The position numbers were made by a program, and so were the translations under genes. Below the pieces are notes generated by a model. It was not told the DNA's origin and ran no database searches. It worked only from the letters and a program-made list of their open reading frames with translations. This document shows, one piece after another, positions 11,476 to 22,300 of a stretch of DNA of 64,000 bases (positions are counted from its first letter, which is position 1; the number at the start of each line of letters is the position of its first letter). Origin of the DNA: Amorphophallus konjac (lineage: Eukaryota; Streptophyta; Magnoliopsida; Alismatales; Araceae). Location of the stretch: the NCBI GenBank assembly GCA_022559845.1, contig CM040126.1, forward strand, positions 46,804,458 to 46,868,457. Reading direction: 5' to 3'.

Positions 11476-11700
11476 GGAAACCCACATTTTACAATAAGAC
11501 CTGACAAAAGACTCATTGACAAATAACCGAAGGGGTAGGGGAGCTCATTGGGCCAAGCCCGAAGAAATGGGCCCAATTAGCACATTACACATTCTAATGA
11601 CACTCAAACATAGGAAAATAAATGCAAGACCTAGGGACATGACTCAAATAAAATGTAAATTACATCAAATGACTCAAGTAAAATTACATAGGACTCAAAA

Positions 11701-12852
11701 TTAAATGACTAAACCATGTCGGATGCAACCGGGGCGAGGAGACGAGCTATGAATGTGGGCATGGAAGGTGATGTCCACATCATACTCCCGGGGTGCGGAG
11801 AACTCGACTCCGTCGAGTAAGTATCCTTCCCTCCTTGGAAGGTGTAGAAGTGTTACTGCCTTCAAGTCTTCCGAACGAGACCGATCCATCCACCTGCCGA
11901 GATAGCGCTCATATACCTTGCTCCGAGTGGTAGTGACTTGTTCATCCAATATTTGTTCAATTTGTTCACGCTGGACTCTCTTGGCTGGTGGTTTATCATC
12001 ATGGGTGGGTGCTCTCTCAAGGGAAGAAGTAGGCTCAATCTCCTCACTAGGTACCACCGTGGGTCCCTTATATGGCACTAGGTCGGCAACAATGAATGTG
12101 GGACTTATTCCATACTCCTCAGGGAGATCTAACTCGTAGGCAATTGCACCTATGCGCCTCAAGACCTGGAAGGGACCAGCCCCACGTGGCCTCAGTTTAG
12201 AGTTGGCTCCTGGGGAGAGCCTCTCCATCCTTACTATCACAAAGTCACCCACTTGGAATTCTTGGTGACGCCGATGAGAGTTGGCCCGCCTCTTATAAGC
12301 CTCATTCTTTTTGCTTATGTGCTTGCAAAGGCTTTCATGCAATTTTGTGAATGTTGACATTCTAGGGGTGATGGGTGGGCCTGGGCAACCAAAAGTAGAC
12401 CAATCATGCTTTGATGCCAAGAAGACTTTGATGGATTTTGGAGGGCCGGGGCAACCATATGTGGACTTATCATGCAATGTTGTCATGTAGACTTTGGTGG
12501 GCCTAGGTGGGCCGGGGCACCCGTAGGTGAACCTATCATGCAAAGTGGTGATGAATGTAGGGGGACCTGGACATCCGTAGATGCTGTTGACATGCTTAAG
12601 ACCCATGATAAATGAAGGTGGACCAATACATCCGAATATGGGCCACTCATGCCTTCTACTTGACATGTGGGTGGTATGAATGAATGGACCCAACATAGTG
12701 TTCATGCCAAGTGGTGTGGTAGACCTAGACACATGCATATTTTTCCTAAGGTGACTTCCATGTGTATAGGTGTGGGACAACCTTTGAACTCCAATTGGAA
12801 AGGATCGAACGGATCTAAGAATGTGGTCATCATGGGATGAGCACAACCTCAT
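11701..12852 (-). CDS. D second frame: GCPGPP repeats, integrase C-terminal region, chromodomain
   Basis: This is a 383-residue open frame. Residues about 65-165 hold five units of 18-22 residues, each beginning YGCPGPP or a variant. From about residue 185 it reads as the region after the integrase core: HRRHQEFQVGDFVIVR, then GAGPFQVLRRIGAIAYELD and PEEYGISPTF. About residues 295-335 are a chromodomain start (QIEQILDEQVTTTRSKVYER YLGRW region), which loses similarity after the Trp. The C-terminus lies in the LTR. The integrase catalytic core is missing, so the frame cannot encode a working integrase. Whether it is translated separately or by readthrough from gag-X is unknown. Confidence 0.8.
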   Translation of the reverse strand: MRLCSSHDDHILRSVRSFPIGVQRLSHTYTHGSHLRKNMHVSRSTTPLGMNTMLGPFIHTTHMSSRRHEWPIFGCIGPPSFIMGLKHVNSIYGCPGPPTFITTLHDRFTYGCPGPPRPTKVYMTTLHDKSTYGCPGPPKSIKVFLASKHDWSTFGCPGPPITPRMSTFTKLHESLCKHISKKNEAYKRRANSHRRHQEFQVGDFVIVRMERLSPGANSKLRPRGAGPFQVLRRIGAIAYELDLPEEYGISPTFIVADLVPYKGPTVVPSEEIEPTSSLERAPTHDDKPPAKRVQREQIEQILDEQVTTTRSKVYERYLGRWMDRSRSEDLKAVTLLHLPRREGYLLDGVEFSAPREYDVDITFHAHIHSSSPRPGCIRHGLVI

Positions 12853-13035
12853 TACCTAGGGAAATGTGGCCCAAGGTCATGGCTCCCAAGGTGTAACCCG
12901 GGTCATAGATGAGGTGGGTTTGGCCCAATATGGTGGGTGAGGGTAGGAAAGGGTGGGTGGTTGGTAAGATGGTTGGGTCATATGAGTCCCTTGACTCCCA
13001 TTGGAATGGATCATATGGATCATAAAATGGGTCAC
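12853..13035 (-). other. short spacer between the two frames of D
   Basis: Nothing recognised. The spacer separates the stop of gag-X from the first Met of the second frame. Confidence 0.5.
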
Positions 13036-14608
13036 CTAGGGGAGGAACTCCATGTCCTCAAGATCCTTAAAAGGTGCTAAGTCATCCTTCTCCATTATAG
13101 TTGGGCCAATGTTCTTGACAAGTGAGTCGGCCATGAGTGGAGGGCTTGGCTTTCTACCCGAGATAAGAAGCTCTAAATCGAGGAGAAGGTTGGGCTCATC
13201 GGGTGTAGGGAGGAATAGAAGGAGGTCGCTAGTGTAGCAACCAATGGTGCAAACTGAGGTGATAGACCCTATGCATAGGTGTAGGAGGCTAAGGCTCCTA
13301 GGTTGTTCGACCATAGGGGTCAACATGCTAGTCATCTCTACTTGCCATGCTATGCCCTTGAGAAGGTCCTCTAAGGTCTCCACTTGATAGGATGCTTGGA
13401 TTGTGGTGTGATAGGAGAAGAAGGGCACTATGGGAAGGTCTTGTTCTATGGGAGGGAAAACATGGGCCGGGGTCTCTCGAATTGGGCTCTCCTTTAGCCA
13501 ACTAACAATGGGTTCCCCTAAGATGAGATTGACTCCAACTAAAGATGGTGATGTAAGGTGAAGACCCTCGTATGTTGTTTCTTCTTCAACTTGGACTTGG
13601 GTTTCCTCCAAGGTGGAGAGTGGGTTTGGAGTGTTCACCACTATGGGGTGGGGTATGGGTTCTTCTTCCAAGGAGGTGAGAGGGGCTTTTGAGGGTGTGG
13701 TGATGATTGGGGCATAGTGTATCCGGGGTGGTAGGTAGTGGGAAACTTGGGTTAGGATAGGTAAGGGTAGTAGTGGAGGCTTTGGTGGGAGTTGGATTGG
13801 GGTAGGGAGAGGAAGATGGATGGGTTGAAGGGGTTTGGGTTGATTGGTTTTGGGAGGAGTGTCCCCTTTTGGGGGTGATGGAGAGGTAGTGGTGGGGGTT
13901 ACCACGGGCCTAGGTGGAGAGTTGGCCATGGGGCCCAATTGGGTATGGGGACCTATGGTTGTGGTGTGGACTTGGAGGTGGGGTGTAAATGTAGTGGTTG
14001 TGGTAGGAGAGATGGGAAGTGGTGGGGAATGGGTGATTGGGGTCTGGGATTGATCGGGTGGAGTTGAAGTGCTCCTTGGACTTTGGTGATTTGAGTAGGA
14101 GGGAGAGGGTTGGAGGGTGTAGGTTTTTCTAAGCTCGGTCTTCATCTCATCCCAAGTGCTAATTGGGGCCTCCCTACGGATCTTTCTCAAACCTTCCACA
14201 ACTAACCAATGAGTTTTAGCTTGTTTGGAGAGGTGTGCCTTGGCTAGCCTCATTCTTCTTCCTTCGTTCAAGGGGCAACTTTTAAAGAATTGGTCCATGG
14301 AAATCTCCCAATCTAGGTAAAGGCTTGGGCTGTTGGACCCATCAAAGGCGGGGGTTTTGATTTTCAAGTGTTCTAAAAATATGGTTTCTAGATTTCCCAA
14401 AGGTCACTCTCATTCACTCTTGGTGCACGGCTATTTCCTTCAAGTCGGTCGAGTCGAGACATGATATCTTCAAGCCGATTAAGGACATTAGGTAGGGCTT
14501 CTATGATAGAGGTGTTGCTACCCACTTTGTTGGCAATGGAACTTCCATGAGGATTTGGGCTTCTTGGGAAAGTTGATGGGATGGATATGACGGGTATGAA
14601 GTGGCCAT
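13036..14608 (-). pseudogene. gag-X fusion of element D
   Basis: The longest open part is 454 residues (14400-13036). Upstream, from ATG 14608, lies a coiled-coil gag N-terminus (SIIEALPNVLNRLEDIMSRL) in other phases, so two frameshifts are likely. The main frame has the gag block (FDGSNSPSLYLDW, THWLVVEGLRKI, WDEMKTELRKTY), a proline/threonine-rich linker (about residues 100-240), and a C-terminal region X (about 285-430) with motifs SWLKE, PPIE, DLLKG and SITSVCT. X matches the C element's frame at 17230-18135 with conserved spacing. I do not recognise X. No zinc knuckle or protease motif is seen. Confidence 0.8.
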
Positions 14609-14695
14609 TCTAGTGGACATGGGAGATGCAACCGAGGACTCTAAATGCATAAACATGCCCTAGGACCAACTTGTGGAGAGACAAGTTGTGAACTT

Positions 14696-14707
14696 GCTCT
14701 GATACCA
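14696..14707 (-). other. primer-binding site of D (tRNA-iMet type)
   Basis: The minus strand reads TGGTATCAGAGC two bases after the 5' LTR. Only about 90 bases separate it from the likely gag start, so D lacks the long conserved leader of A, C and X. Confidence 0.92.
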
Positions 14708-14709
14708 CT

Positions 14710-17062
14710 TGATGTGACACAACCTCGGACCTAATGCAAGCAAGCACAATCGCAATCTAAATGGGCCAATTTGGGCCGCCGCTCTCTCGTCGCTCACCCA
14801 AGCCCGGGGTAACTTGGCAATGCCAAGGTGAGGTTGAGGGGTTGGGCCCTTGCTGGTAGAGGGCCAGCAAGGCCAAGATTTGATTCCCAATGGATTTGGA
14901 AGCCCAATTCAACGGGGCCGACGAAGTGCCGAAGGCACCGGTTGCACTCTTCCCACGGTGATCACTCAAGGCAATGGGGCTTGAGGATCGGGCTCTCACT
15001 CGCATAACCAGCGGAATTAGAACTAATATTGAAAGACAAGCACTAAGTGGAGTGAAGGTTTGAGCACTTACTCGACCGGTTTGAAGAAACCGGTCCCGGT
15101 CGGAGACGAGGGCGAGCGGGGAGGCGAGTGGATCCCCACACGCCGCGGCTGTGTCGCTTGACCTGCCCAAACAAATTACACCACTACACCTCTCGCAGGA
15201 GGGGGAACTTGGGGTGGGGGTTAATGATATTACATCAATACTACCTCCACGCAGGGAGGGGCCTTCAGCCGGCCAAGCGGGGTGGGGAAACCAAAGCAAA
15301 GAACGAGGAACAAGGGTGGACGCCGAATCTGCCTGCTGTCTGTGAACCAGAATAGAGGGTCGGTGTTTCTGTTGTAGATCTTGCTCAGGAATTTCTCTGA
15401 TGGCGAGACTGGCAGGGAAATCTTCGTAACAGGAAGGGGAATGCCTCAGAATTTTTGTAAATTCTTCTGGAGTCGCTGCAGGTCGGGGCAGGAGCTTGAA
15501 CAGGGCCTCTGTTTCATAGACTAGCAGGGGCAGGTCACCAACAGTAGGATGCAGAGGCTGTCCTGGCCGCTCCCGAACTCCAAATTTGATGCGTCAGTGC
15601 CGTTAGAACCATGGGTGAGTCCTCTTTGCAGCAAAAGAAACGGGGATGCCAGAAGAGAACGGAGACGATCTGTGGAGCCAGAAGAGTGAGGAGGTGTCGA
15701 TGCAGACTGTGGAAGGCAGAGCCGCGCGACCGTGGAAGAAAATTGGTAACTTCTGTTCCCGGATGCTGAATGGGCTTCCGCTTCTTGATTCTGAAAGTAG
15801 ATAGGACGATGAAGAACTTTAAAGAAAAACTTGAGGACTGATTCCTTCGGGGTTCGTCGTGGCAGAGCTTCTAATCTGGCTCAGGTCCTCAGCGAGGTAG
15901 AACCGCGCAGCTGTGGGAGAATGGACCTCCTGGACGACTCGGAGATCGGAAGAAGATGAAACCACTTCGGTTGCGAAGGCGACTGGCAGACGCTTCCGAT
16001 GATGGCTCTTGGGTCTTCAGACTCATCCGGAGGAGGTCGTGGTGGCCGCTGCAGGTTGCTGGTCTGCTGTAGATCTTCAGTTGAGAGCTGTAGGTTGATG
16101 ATGATGGGGGGAATGGGGTATATGGGAGGGGAAATGGGGGTGGATGAGTGTGGGGAAAGCCCGGGCTGTGAGGGGGTCTAGGAGGGGGTGTTCTAAGGTG
16201 GGGGAAGGGAAGAATGGGGTCTGGAAGGGGGTCTAACAGGTGGTGGGAGGAGGAGCTACGAATTTGGGAAGGTGGGTGAGAGGAGAAAGTGAGGGGGGGG
16301 GGCACAAGTGAGTGGAGGGAAGGGTGGATTTCAAATTTGAAATGGCCTTGGAAGTTGTGGGGTTGTGTGGGGAAGGGGTTGATTGTGTTGGAATGGGGAA
16401 ATTGGTGTTGGAATGTGGAAGATGGTGTTGGAATGGTGAGGGATCTCTTGGGACTAGGGGGGTGGAGTAATGGAGGCCATGGGGAAGTGGAGGGCTTTAA
16501 TGATGGTAGGTGGGGTTGAGGTGGTTGGGAAGGGAGGAGAGAGAAGAAAATTCGAAATTGGGTGTTGAGGAGAGAGAAAGTGGAGTGAAAAAGAGAGATT
16601 AAGAGAGGGAAGGGTGGGGAATCTCTCCCCTAGGGTTTCTCACCCAAAAAATGTTGGAATCACTCCACTAAACTAAGCTTTGGACTCTCAAATGGCATTT
16701 TTTTCATTGATTGATTCATTACCCCCAAATGAAGGAAATGGGGCCCTATATATAGGAAACCCACATTTTACAATAAGACCCTGACAAAAGACTCATTGAC
16801 AAATAACCGAAGGGGTAGGGGAGCTCATTGGGCCAAGTCCGAAGAAATGGGCCCAATTAGCACATTACACATTCTAATGACACTCAAACATAGGAAAATA
16901 AATACAAGACCTAGGGACATGACTCAAATAAAATGCAAATTACATCAAATGACTCAAGTAAAATTACATAGGACTCAAAATTAAATGACTAAATCATGCC
17001 GGATGCAACCGGGGCGAGGAGACGAGCTATGAATGTGGGCATGGAAGGTGATGTCCACATCA
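14710..17062 (-). repeat. 5' LTR of D
   Basis: It matches 9430-11782 base for base apart from sparse substitutions and one-base indels. Minus-strand ends are TGATGTGGACATC (17062) and the complement of TGATGTGACAC (14710). Confidence 0.95.
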
Positions 17063-17067
17063 GGGTG

Positions 17068-17226
17068 GATAGGACACGTACTCCTAGTGATGTACTCCTA
17101 CCCGAGCCTAAGGAGGTCATCGCTGGTAGTCTTAACCCGGCCCCATCAACGGAGTCCCCAAGCCCTCTCCCTATCATGGAGGATGCCCACTCCCCATCCG
17201 AGGGCGATAATTCATCAAGGCCTTAA
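17068..17226 (+). pseudogene. gag of element C, continuation after D
   Basis: The gag frame continues in phase across the D insertion for 53 codons, rich in Pro, Ser and Glu, and stops at TAA 17224-17226. The next codons run in the same phase into ORF X, so gag and X look like one frame broken by a single stop. Confidence 0.75.
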
Positions 17227-17229
17227 CCT

Positions 17230-18135
17230 ATGGAACTCCATACGGAGCCCATCGTGCTCCTAAAGGGTGAGGTAATTATTGAGGAGCCATTAGCTAGTTG
17301 GCTAAGGAAGGGTTTATTCCTAAATACCACACTCCCTTGCTACCCTCCCATAGAACCAACCCTACAGATAGTGTCCACCACAGCTTTTAGCACCACTTGC
17401 CAATCCTCTTACTTTGTGGACACTATGAATGACCTACTTAAGGGATTAAGTAGGCAAATGGAGCTGACCAGTCTGTTGGCTCTCAGGCCCGACCCACCTA
17501 GGTGCCTTAGCTTCATATACCCATCCTTGGGTTCTATCACCTCTGTCTGCACGGTGGGTCCCTTCACCAGTGAGCTCATCTTGCTCTTACCTCTACCAGA
17601 CGAGCTCCACCACTTTCCCTTCCATGACCCCTTCTCTCCCATAGGGAAGTCCCCCCATCCTAGGGAGACAGCTATTTCCCTGATCCCCTCAGGTGACGAG
17701 GGGTTGGCTTACATTGGGAATTTCTACCCAGGGTCAAAAGAGAGCCACATCACTGAATCCATAACTCTTCTTGATCCTTTTGATCCTTTTCCATGGGAAT
17801 TCATCACGGTAGGTCACACTTTCCTCGATCCTGTCAACCCCTTCCCTAGGGAGCCCCGTGACCCACCACTTCCCAACCGCGCCCTTTCTCCATGGGCCAG
17901 CCCTTCAGTTCACTCGAGAAATGGAGAAAGTGAATTTGGCTTCCCGGGTCCACCTAGACCACCCGAACCACTCGACCCTCCCACACCCAAGTCTAATAGG
18001 ACGTCATTGCCAGGCTGGTTTATACTTGGGTGTCTTGGAGCCAACCATGACGTCAACCTCCTGTTACGTCAAATGAATGCATGGTACACATTCGGATGTC
18101 CTGGTCCGCCGTCACATATGTACAGGTCGGACTAA
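17230..18135 (+). CDS. ORF X of element C (unknown domain fused to gag)
   Basis: This is a 301-residue open frame in phase with gag. Motifs in order are SWLRKG (about residue 23), YPPIEPT, NDLLKGLSRQMELTSL (about 68) and GSITSVCTVGPFTSELILLL (about 100). The matching region of D has SWLKE, FPPIEQ, DLLKG and SITSVCT, and motif spacing agrees within four residues. The rest is proline-rich and ends with FGCPGPP, the unit repeated in D. I see no protease DSG, RT YxDD or integrase motif. Conservation between two families with different LTRs suggests selection on the protein, but its function is unknown. Confidence 0.7.
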   Translation: MELHTEPIVLLKGEVIIEEPLASWLRKGLFLNTTLPCYPPIEPTLQIVSTTAFSTTCQSSYFVDTMNDLLKGLSRQMELTSLLALRPDPPRCLSFIYPSLGSITSVCTVGPFTSELILLLPLPDELHHFPFHDPFSPIGKSPHPRETAISLIPSGDEGLAYIGNFYPGSKESHITESITLLDPFDPFPWEFITVGHTFLDPVNPFPREPRDPPLPNRALSPWASPSVHSRNGESEFGFPGPPRPPEPLDPPTPKSNRTSLPGWFILGCLGANHDVNLLLRQMNAWYTFGCPGPPSHMYRSD

Positions 18136-18929
18136 TAGTAGGTTTGTCTAGGGTCTTGTGTGTCTGTACATACATGTGTCCAGCATATTAGGAGAGCATA
18201 GTGAGTCTGCCGAGTCGTTTGCTAGGCATGTTAGGAGTTTGCATGACGACATCCGTCGTCACATTGAGGCCAGCAATGCACGGTATAAAGAGCTAGCTGA
18301 TGCCCATCGACACCACTGAGAGTTCCAAGAGGGCGAATATGTCATGATCAGGGTAAGACCTGAACGGTTTCCCTCTGGAACCGTTAAGAAGTTGCAAGCT
18401 CACGGAGCCGGTCCATTTAGAGTATTGAAACGCGTTGGATCCAATGCGTATGTTGTGGATTTGCCCGAGGAATATGGTATAAGCTCTACTTTCAATGTAT
18501 CGGATCTAGTTGCATATAGGGACCCAGCGGTGATCCCTAGTGAGCCTTTCGAGCCATCCCCTCCCCTTGAGTGATCCCACACCTGAGTGTCCACCTCTAG
18601 CCCCTTTGTCACGGTAGCGTGAGCATATAGATCATATACTGGAGGAGCAGGTGACAGTTACCAGGAGTGGATCCTACCCGCGCTACCTAGTGCGATGGAG
18701 AGGACGTCCCGCTACCGAGGACACATGGATCACGCCTGGCGAGTTACAGCGGATTGATCCGGACCTTCTGGAGCGATACCGGAGCGATGCAGACCCTTAC
18801 TCGATAGGGGCGAGTTTCTCCCACCCGGGGAGAATTGGTGCGGACACTCGAGCAGTTGAGAGGCGCGATACGCCGAGCCACCGGTACCGCACACGGAGCA
18901 CGACTCAAGCCACTTCAGCGTCCATCTAG
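18136..18929 (+). pseudogene. integrase C-terminal region and chromodomain of C
   Basis: From about 18195 the sequence matches A's integrase tail closely: ESAESF-like text, RSLHDDIRHHIE, then GAGPFRVLKRVGSNAYVVD, LVAYRDPAVIPSEP and the chromodomain PRYLVRWRGRPATEDTW. TGA at about 18317-18319 replaces an Arg codon and there is a frameshift near 18572. The frame ends at 18929 within the 3' LTR. The catalytic core is missing. The junction near 18195 is where C rejoins A-type sequence. Confidence 0.85.
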
Positions 18930-21101
18930 CTCGGAGACAGCCTGAAGACTCCCCCTTGAGTCCCGACATTTATCATATTTATTTAGACTTTGTTTGTGTG
19001 TAATGTGTGTTTGTTTCATTTTATTCGGTTTGTAATTTTGATTGTAAGAGGGGTTTATTTGTAAAATGGGACCCCCGGGTCCCACGAGCCCCCCAGACCC
19101 CTCCCATTGATCCACCTCAGCCTAGGGCCCCATGTGGGGTCAGTCAACATTTCAAATGGAGGCATCTAGAAGAGTTGAATGGTAAAAGACACATGGGAGA
19201 CAATTGGACTTCAAAGTCCAAGGTAGGCTACCTACCATGTCATCCATGTCTCCCCTTGGTCAATAGGCCGCCCCCCCTTGAATATTTTTATTTATTTATT
19301 TGTGTTGGTCACATCTAATCCAAGCCATCCATTCTCCATCCCTAGATCCAATGGTGGAGATTGGATTTGATGTGTAGCCTATAAAGCTTGTATTTTCCCA
19401 TTTGGATGAATTAATGAAGAAGAAAATTGATGAATTTTGTTGGAGTAGCCTTGGCCGCCCCCCTCCTCTCTCCTCCCTCTCTCCCTTGCAGCTGTGAAGG
19501 TTGCCCTCTGGAGGTGTGACTCCTCCCCTATCAGTTCCGGTCGCCGTCGCCGCCGCCACGAGCCGCCACCGCACCGCCATGGTGTTCATCGGAGTTCTGC
19601 CATCCACCCATAGCAGCAACTTCCACGAATTTCTGTTATCAGCCACGACATCCTTTTGATTTGGGATTTTGAGGGCGTGTTCCAGACGTCCCCTCCAGCT
19701 CTCAAAAAAATTGGTTTGGTCTCCTGATCCCGAAATCCAATTTTCCATTTTCGTTTTCCATTCCACTTCAAATCTGGCTACTTTCTATCCAGATCCTCCT
19801 CCACCCTGAGTTTCCTATCTCCGACCCACCTTTTGATTTTTTTCTGGAGCTCCCAAATTTACTGGGGGTTCTGTCCACCTTCCTCTCCATCCCCAATTTT
19901 TCTTAGAATTTTGGGAGATCATCTCATATTTTATAAAATTCGTCCTCAGATCCATCTACAGTGTTGTCAGCCAGTTTCCAGATCCGACCACCTGTCAGTG
20001 TAAAATCCATAAAAATTCGTGGCCTCAACTAATCCTTCCACAACAATTATTTCCGTTTTTCTTGTTCAAATCTCCACAGCTTTCATGAATAGGTCACAGT
20101 CTGAATCTATGGTCTACTAGGCGGTCAAAGGCAACTCTCAGGAAAGTTCCCTGCCGATCTGAGAGTTCAGGTACTGTACAATAGAAACTTCAAAATTCAC
20201 CAAAGTCTAGATCCGTGCAGATCCAGCAGATCTCTCTGGGCCTAGATTGAAGGACTTCAAGAGAGCTTTCCAACGATAGCTCCTGTGCCCCGATCCGACA
20301 TCGGGATTGATCGCAGCGGCCGATCTCGCTGGAGCGCGCGTCGGAAAGCAGAACCGGAAATCCGTGGATAGCAACTTCAAGAGTTGGAGATCGGAGCCGA
20401 TCGGCCACCGATCGATGTTTCCGGCCGACCGCCTTCCAGGGAGGCGCGTCCCCATCACAGAGGGCCCCACCCCAGTAGGCAGGGAGGACAGCGCTATCCG
20501 TGGGCCCCACAGACCCGTAGATCGCGCCGTCCGGACAGCACTTTAGACGCGTGTTCGGTATCACCGGGCGACATCAAGATGCTGCCCGTCAACCCGATTC
20601 GCATGATTCCTGGGCCCCGCATGTTACCTTTTACCTCCCTGCGTGGAGTGGGTCAAATATTTGTACCGCTGTAAAATTGTTTAACCGGGAGTCCGTAAAT
20701 CGGCCGGGGTTGTCTTCGCCACGCCGGGTGCGTGGAGGTAACGGTCTAAACTTCTCGGCGTTACTTTGCTTAGCTAGTATATGGTCTTATGCCGCTGTGA
20801 GAGTGTAGGTTCCTAGCCCGTGTGTTCATGTCGCCGCTGTGAGTGTGAGAGTGACCCGTCCCGCGACTCGATCCGAGTCCGGAAGTTGAGTCAGACTACC
20901 TTGAACTTTGCCGGTTCCTTAACAGCGCACGATCCACGCTTTCCCTCGCCTGGGACGACGAGTGAGTTTGCACTTCTGTTAGAGACGTGTACCCCATAGG
21001 AGCTCTTAGTGTCGAGCCGAGGTCGCTCTAGTAGTCGTGTCATTGCTGGTCGAGTCGTGTCCGTCTCATATAGCGTCATCTCCTCAGTCCGTCCCGCATC
21101 A
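18836..21101 (+). repeat. 3' LTR of C
   Basis: It runs TGGTGCGGACACT to GTCCCGCATCA and is followed by the CATAG duplication. The purine-rich CCCGGGGAGAAT just before it is the likely polypurine tract and also codes for the end of the polyprotein. Its TATA box is at 19380-19386. Confidence 0.95.
19380..19386 (+). promoter_or_regulatory. TATA box of the C 3' LTR
   Basis: TATAAAG sits at the same offset as in the 5' LTR. Confidence 0.55.
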
Positions 21102-21106
21102 CATAG

Positions 21107-21860
21107 TCTGTACAACTCCATCGTCTCACTTAGCATCTAAGGTCGTGTGAACATTGCATCAGCTAAGTCTATACATTGCTCCGTCTCACTCAGCGTCTCA
21201 TATGCATAAATCAAAGTCTATGCATTGCTTGTTAAAGTCAGTCTCACTTAGTGTCTCACTCAGCGTCTCATGTGCATACGCAAAGTTTGTACAGCCAGTG
21301 CATCCTGCGTCTCACTCAGCGTCACATGTGCATATACAAAGTTTGTACATCCACCAGCTGAACTGAGCAAGTCTATACATCACCACTTGTTCATGCATAT
21401 GGGCAAGTCTACACATTGAAAAGTCTCGCACACATACAAAGTCTGTACATCGCATCGCAGGCACATTGTATCTGTCAAGTCTATACATTGTCTGGTCGCA
21501 CGAACATAAGTCTATACATTCATGGCATAGTCAGCACATTGTTTGCCAACAAGTCTGCACAAGTCTATACATCCGCATGCTAGCAAGTCTGCACAAGTCT
21601 ATACATCTACATGGTATCAAGTCTACACATTCAAAGTCATTCGTCGTGCCTACTTTGGTACCAAGTCTATACATTGGTTGCTGCATGGTCATCGAGTCTG
21701 CACACTAATGGCATGTCAGTGATACACAAAGTCTGTACAGCCATGCACTGCTTCGCTTGCATAAATAGAGTCTGAGCAGGGTTCACTGCTGTTTGTGCAT
21801 AGCTGCATCACAAAGTCCGTGCAGGACTTGTACTAAGCATAACCAAGTCAGTGCATCCAT
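21107..21860 (+). repeat. array of AAGTCTATACAT motifs in B 5' LTR U3
   Basis: Dozens of irregularly spaced 12-14 bp copies of AAGTCTATACATTG and variants (AAGTCTGTACA, AAGTCTGCACA) fill the U3 upstream of the TATA box, mixed with CTCACTCAGCGTCT copies. The array begins in the first LTR part at about 6048. Confidence 0.9.
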
Positions 21861-22061
21861 TTCTAATGTACATACTTTGCTTATTCAAACTGAAAATAAT
21901 TTTAACCTGTCAAGACTTATACTCGAGGAGCTAAATGAGGGCACAAGATCCAAGAAGCCAGGATTGTGACACGTGTAGTGCAGCAGGCTGAAATGCTGCC
22001 ACGTGGTCAAGGCTCTCTGGGCAGAAATCTGGAAGCCACACGCCCTCCTACCTGCTGCTGA

Positions 22062-22070
22062 TATATAAAT
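22062..22070 (+). promoter_or_regulatory. TATA box of B 5' LTR
   Basis: TATATAAAT is preceded by CTGCTG and followed by GAAGCTT. The 3' LTR has the same box at 29415-29423 with a 3-bp difference upstream. Confidence 0.65.
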
Positions 22071-22104
22071 GAAGCTTCTTCCTCTAAAGATGACCTGATC
22101 GTGA

Positions 22105-22300
22105 TAGAAAGAGCAGAAGCAGAGAGAAAGAGCCTGCACGATCCAGAAGAAAAAGAAAAAGAGTGAAGAAGAGAAATAGAGAAGAAGAAGAAAAAGAAAG
22201 AGGAAGAGAAGCAGAGAGGAGAAGAAAGAAGTTGCAGAAGAAAAGGAGAGAGAGAGAGAGAGCTTGTGAGGATCGAGAAAAAAAGAGAGATAAGAGTAGA
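22105..22300 (+). repeat. GA-rich tract in the B 5' LTR
   Basis: This is an almost pure purine stretch (GAAGAAGAAAAAG units) downstream of the TATA box, so it would lie near the transcript 5' end. Antisense frames here are low-complexity artefacts. The same tract is at about 29455-29655. Confidence 0.8.

Larger units (their letters stand above)
9430..11782 (-). repeat. 3' LTR of D
   Basis: It is nearly the same as 14710-17062. On the minus strand it starts TGATGTGGACATC at 11782. The last about 80 bases of the integrase/chromodomain frame lie inside it. A G-rich tract on the plus strand covers about 10820-11330. Confidence 0.95.
9430..17062 (-). mobile_element. element D: non-autonomous chromovirus with gag-X and chromodomain
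   Basis: D is 7,633 bp with two LTRs of 2,353 bp each, TGATGTG/CACATCA termini and GGGTG duplications. The minus-strand interior of 2,927 bp encodes gag fused to the same unknown domain X found in C, followed by a second frame with integrase C-terminal region and truncated chromodomain. There is no protease, RT or RNase H. The two LTRs differ at only about 1-2% of positions by eye, which fits D being the innermost and youngest insertion. Confidence 0.93.
6286..21101 (+). mobile_element. element C: non-autonomous chromovirus with gag-X and chromodomain
   Basis: C has matching LTRs (6286-8561 and 18836-21101) with TGGTGCGG/CCGCATCA ends, CATAG target duplications and a tRNA-iMet primer site. 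Its interior, once D is removed, holds gag (8902-9429 continued at 17068), an in-frame unknown region (ORF X, 17230-18135) and the integrase C-terminal part with chromodomain (18136-18929). Protease, RT, RNase H and the integrase core are absent. LTR ends, leader and integrase tail are closely related to A, so C looks like a derivative of an A-type element in which pol was replaced. Confidence 0.92.

Noticed and set aside
11701..14608. D as an autonomous chromovirus
   Set aside because: The interior is only 2.9 kb and shows no protease, RT, RNase H or integrase core motif on either strand.
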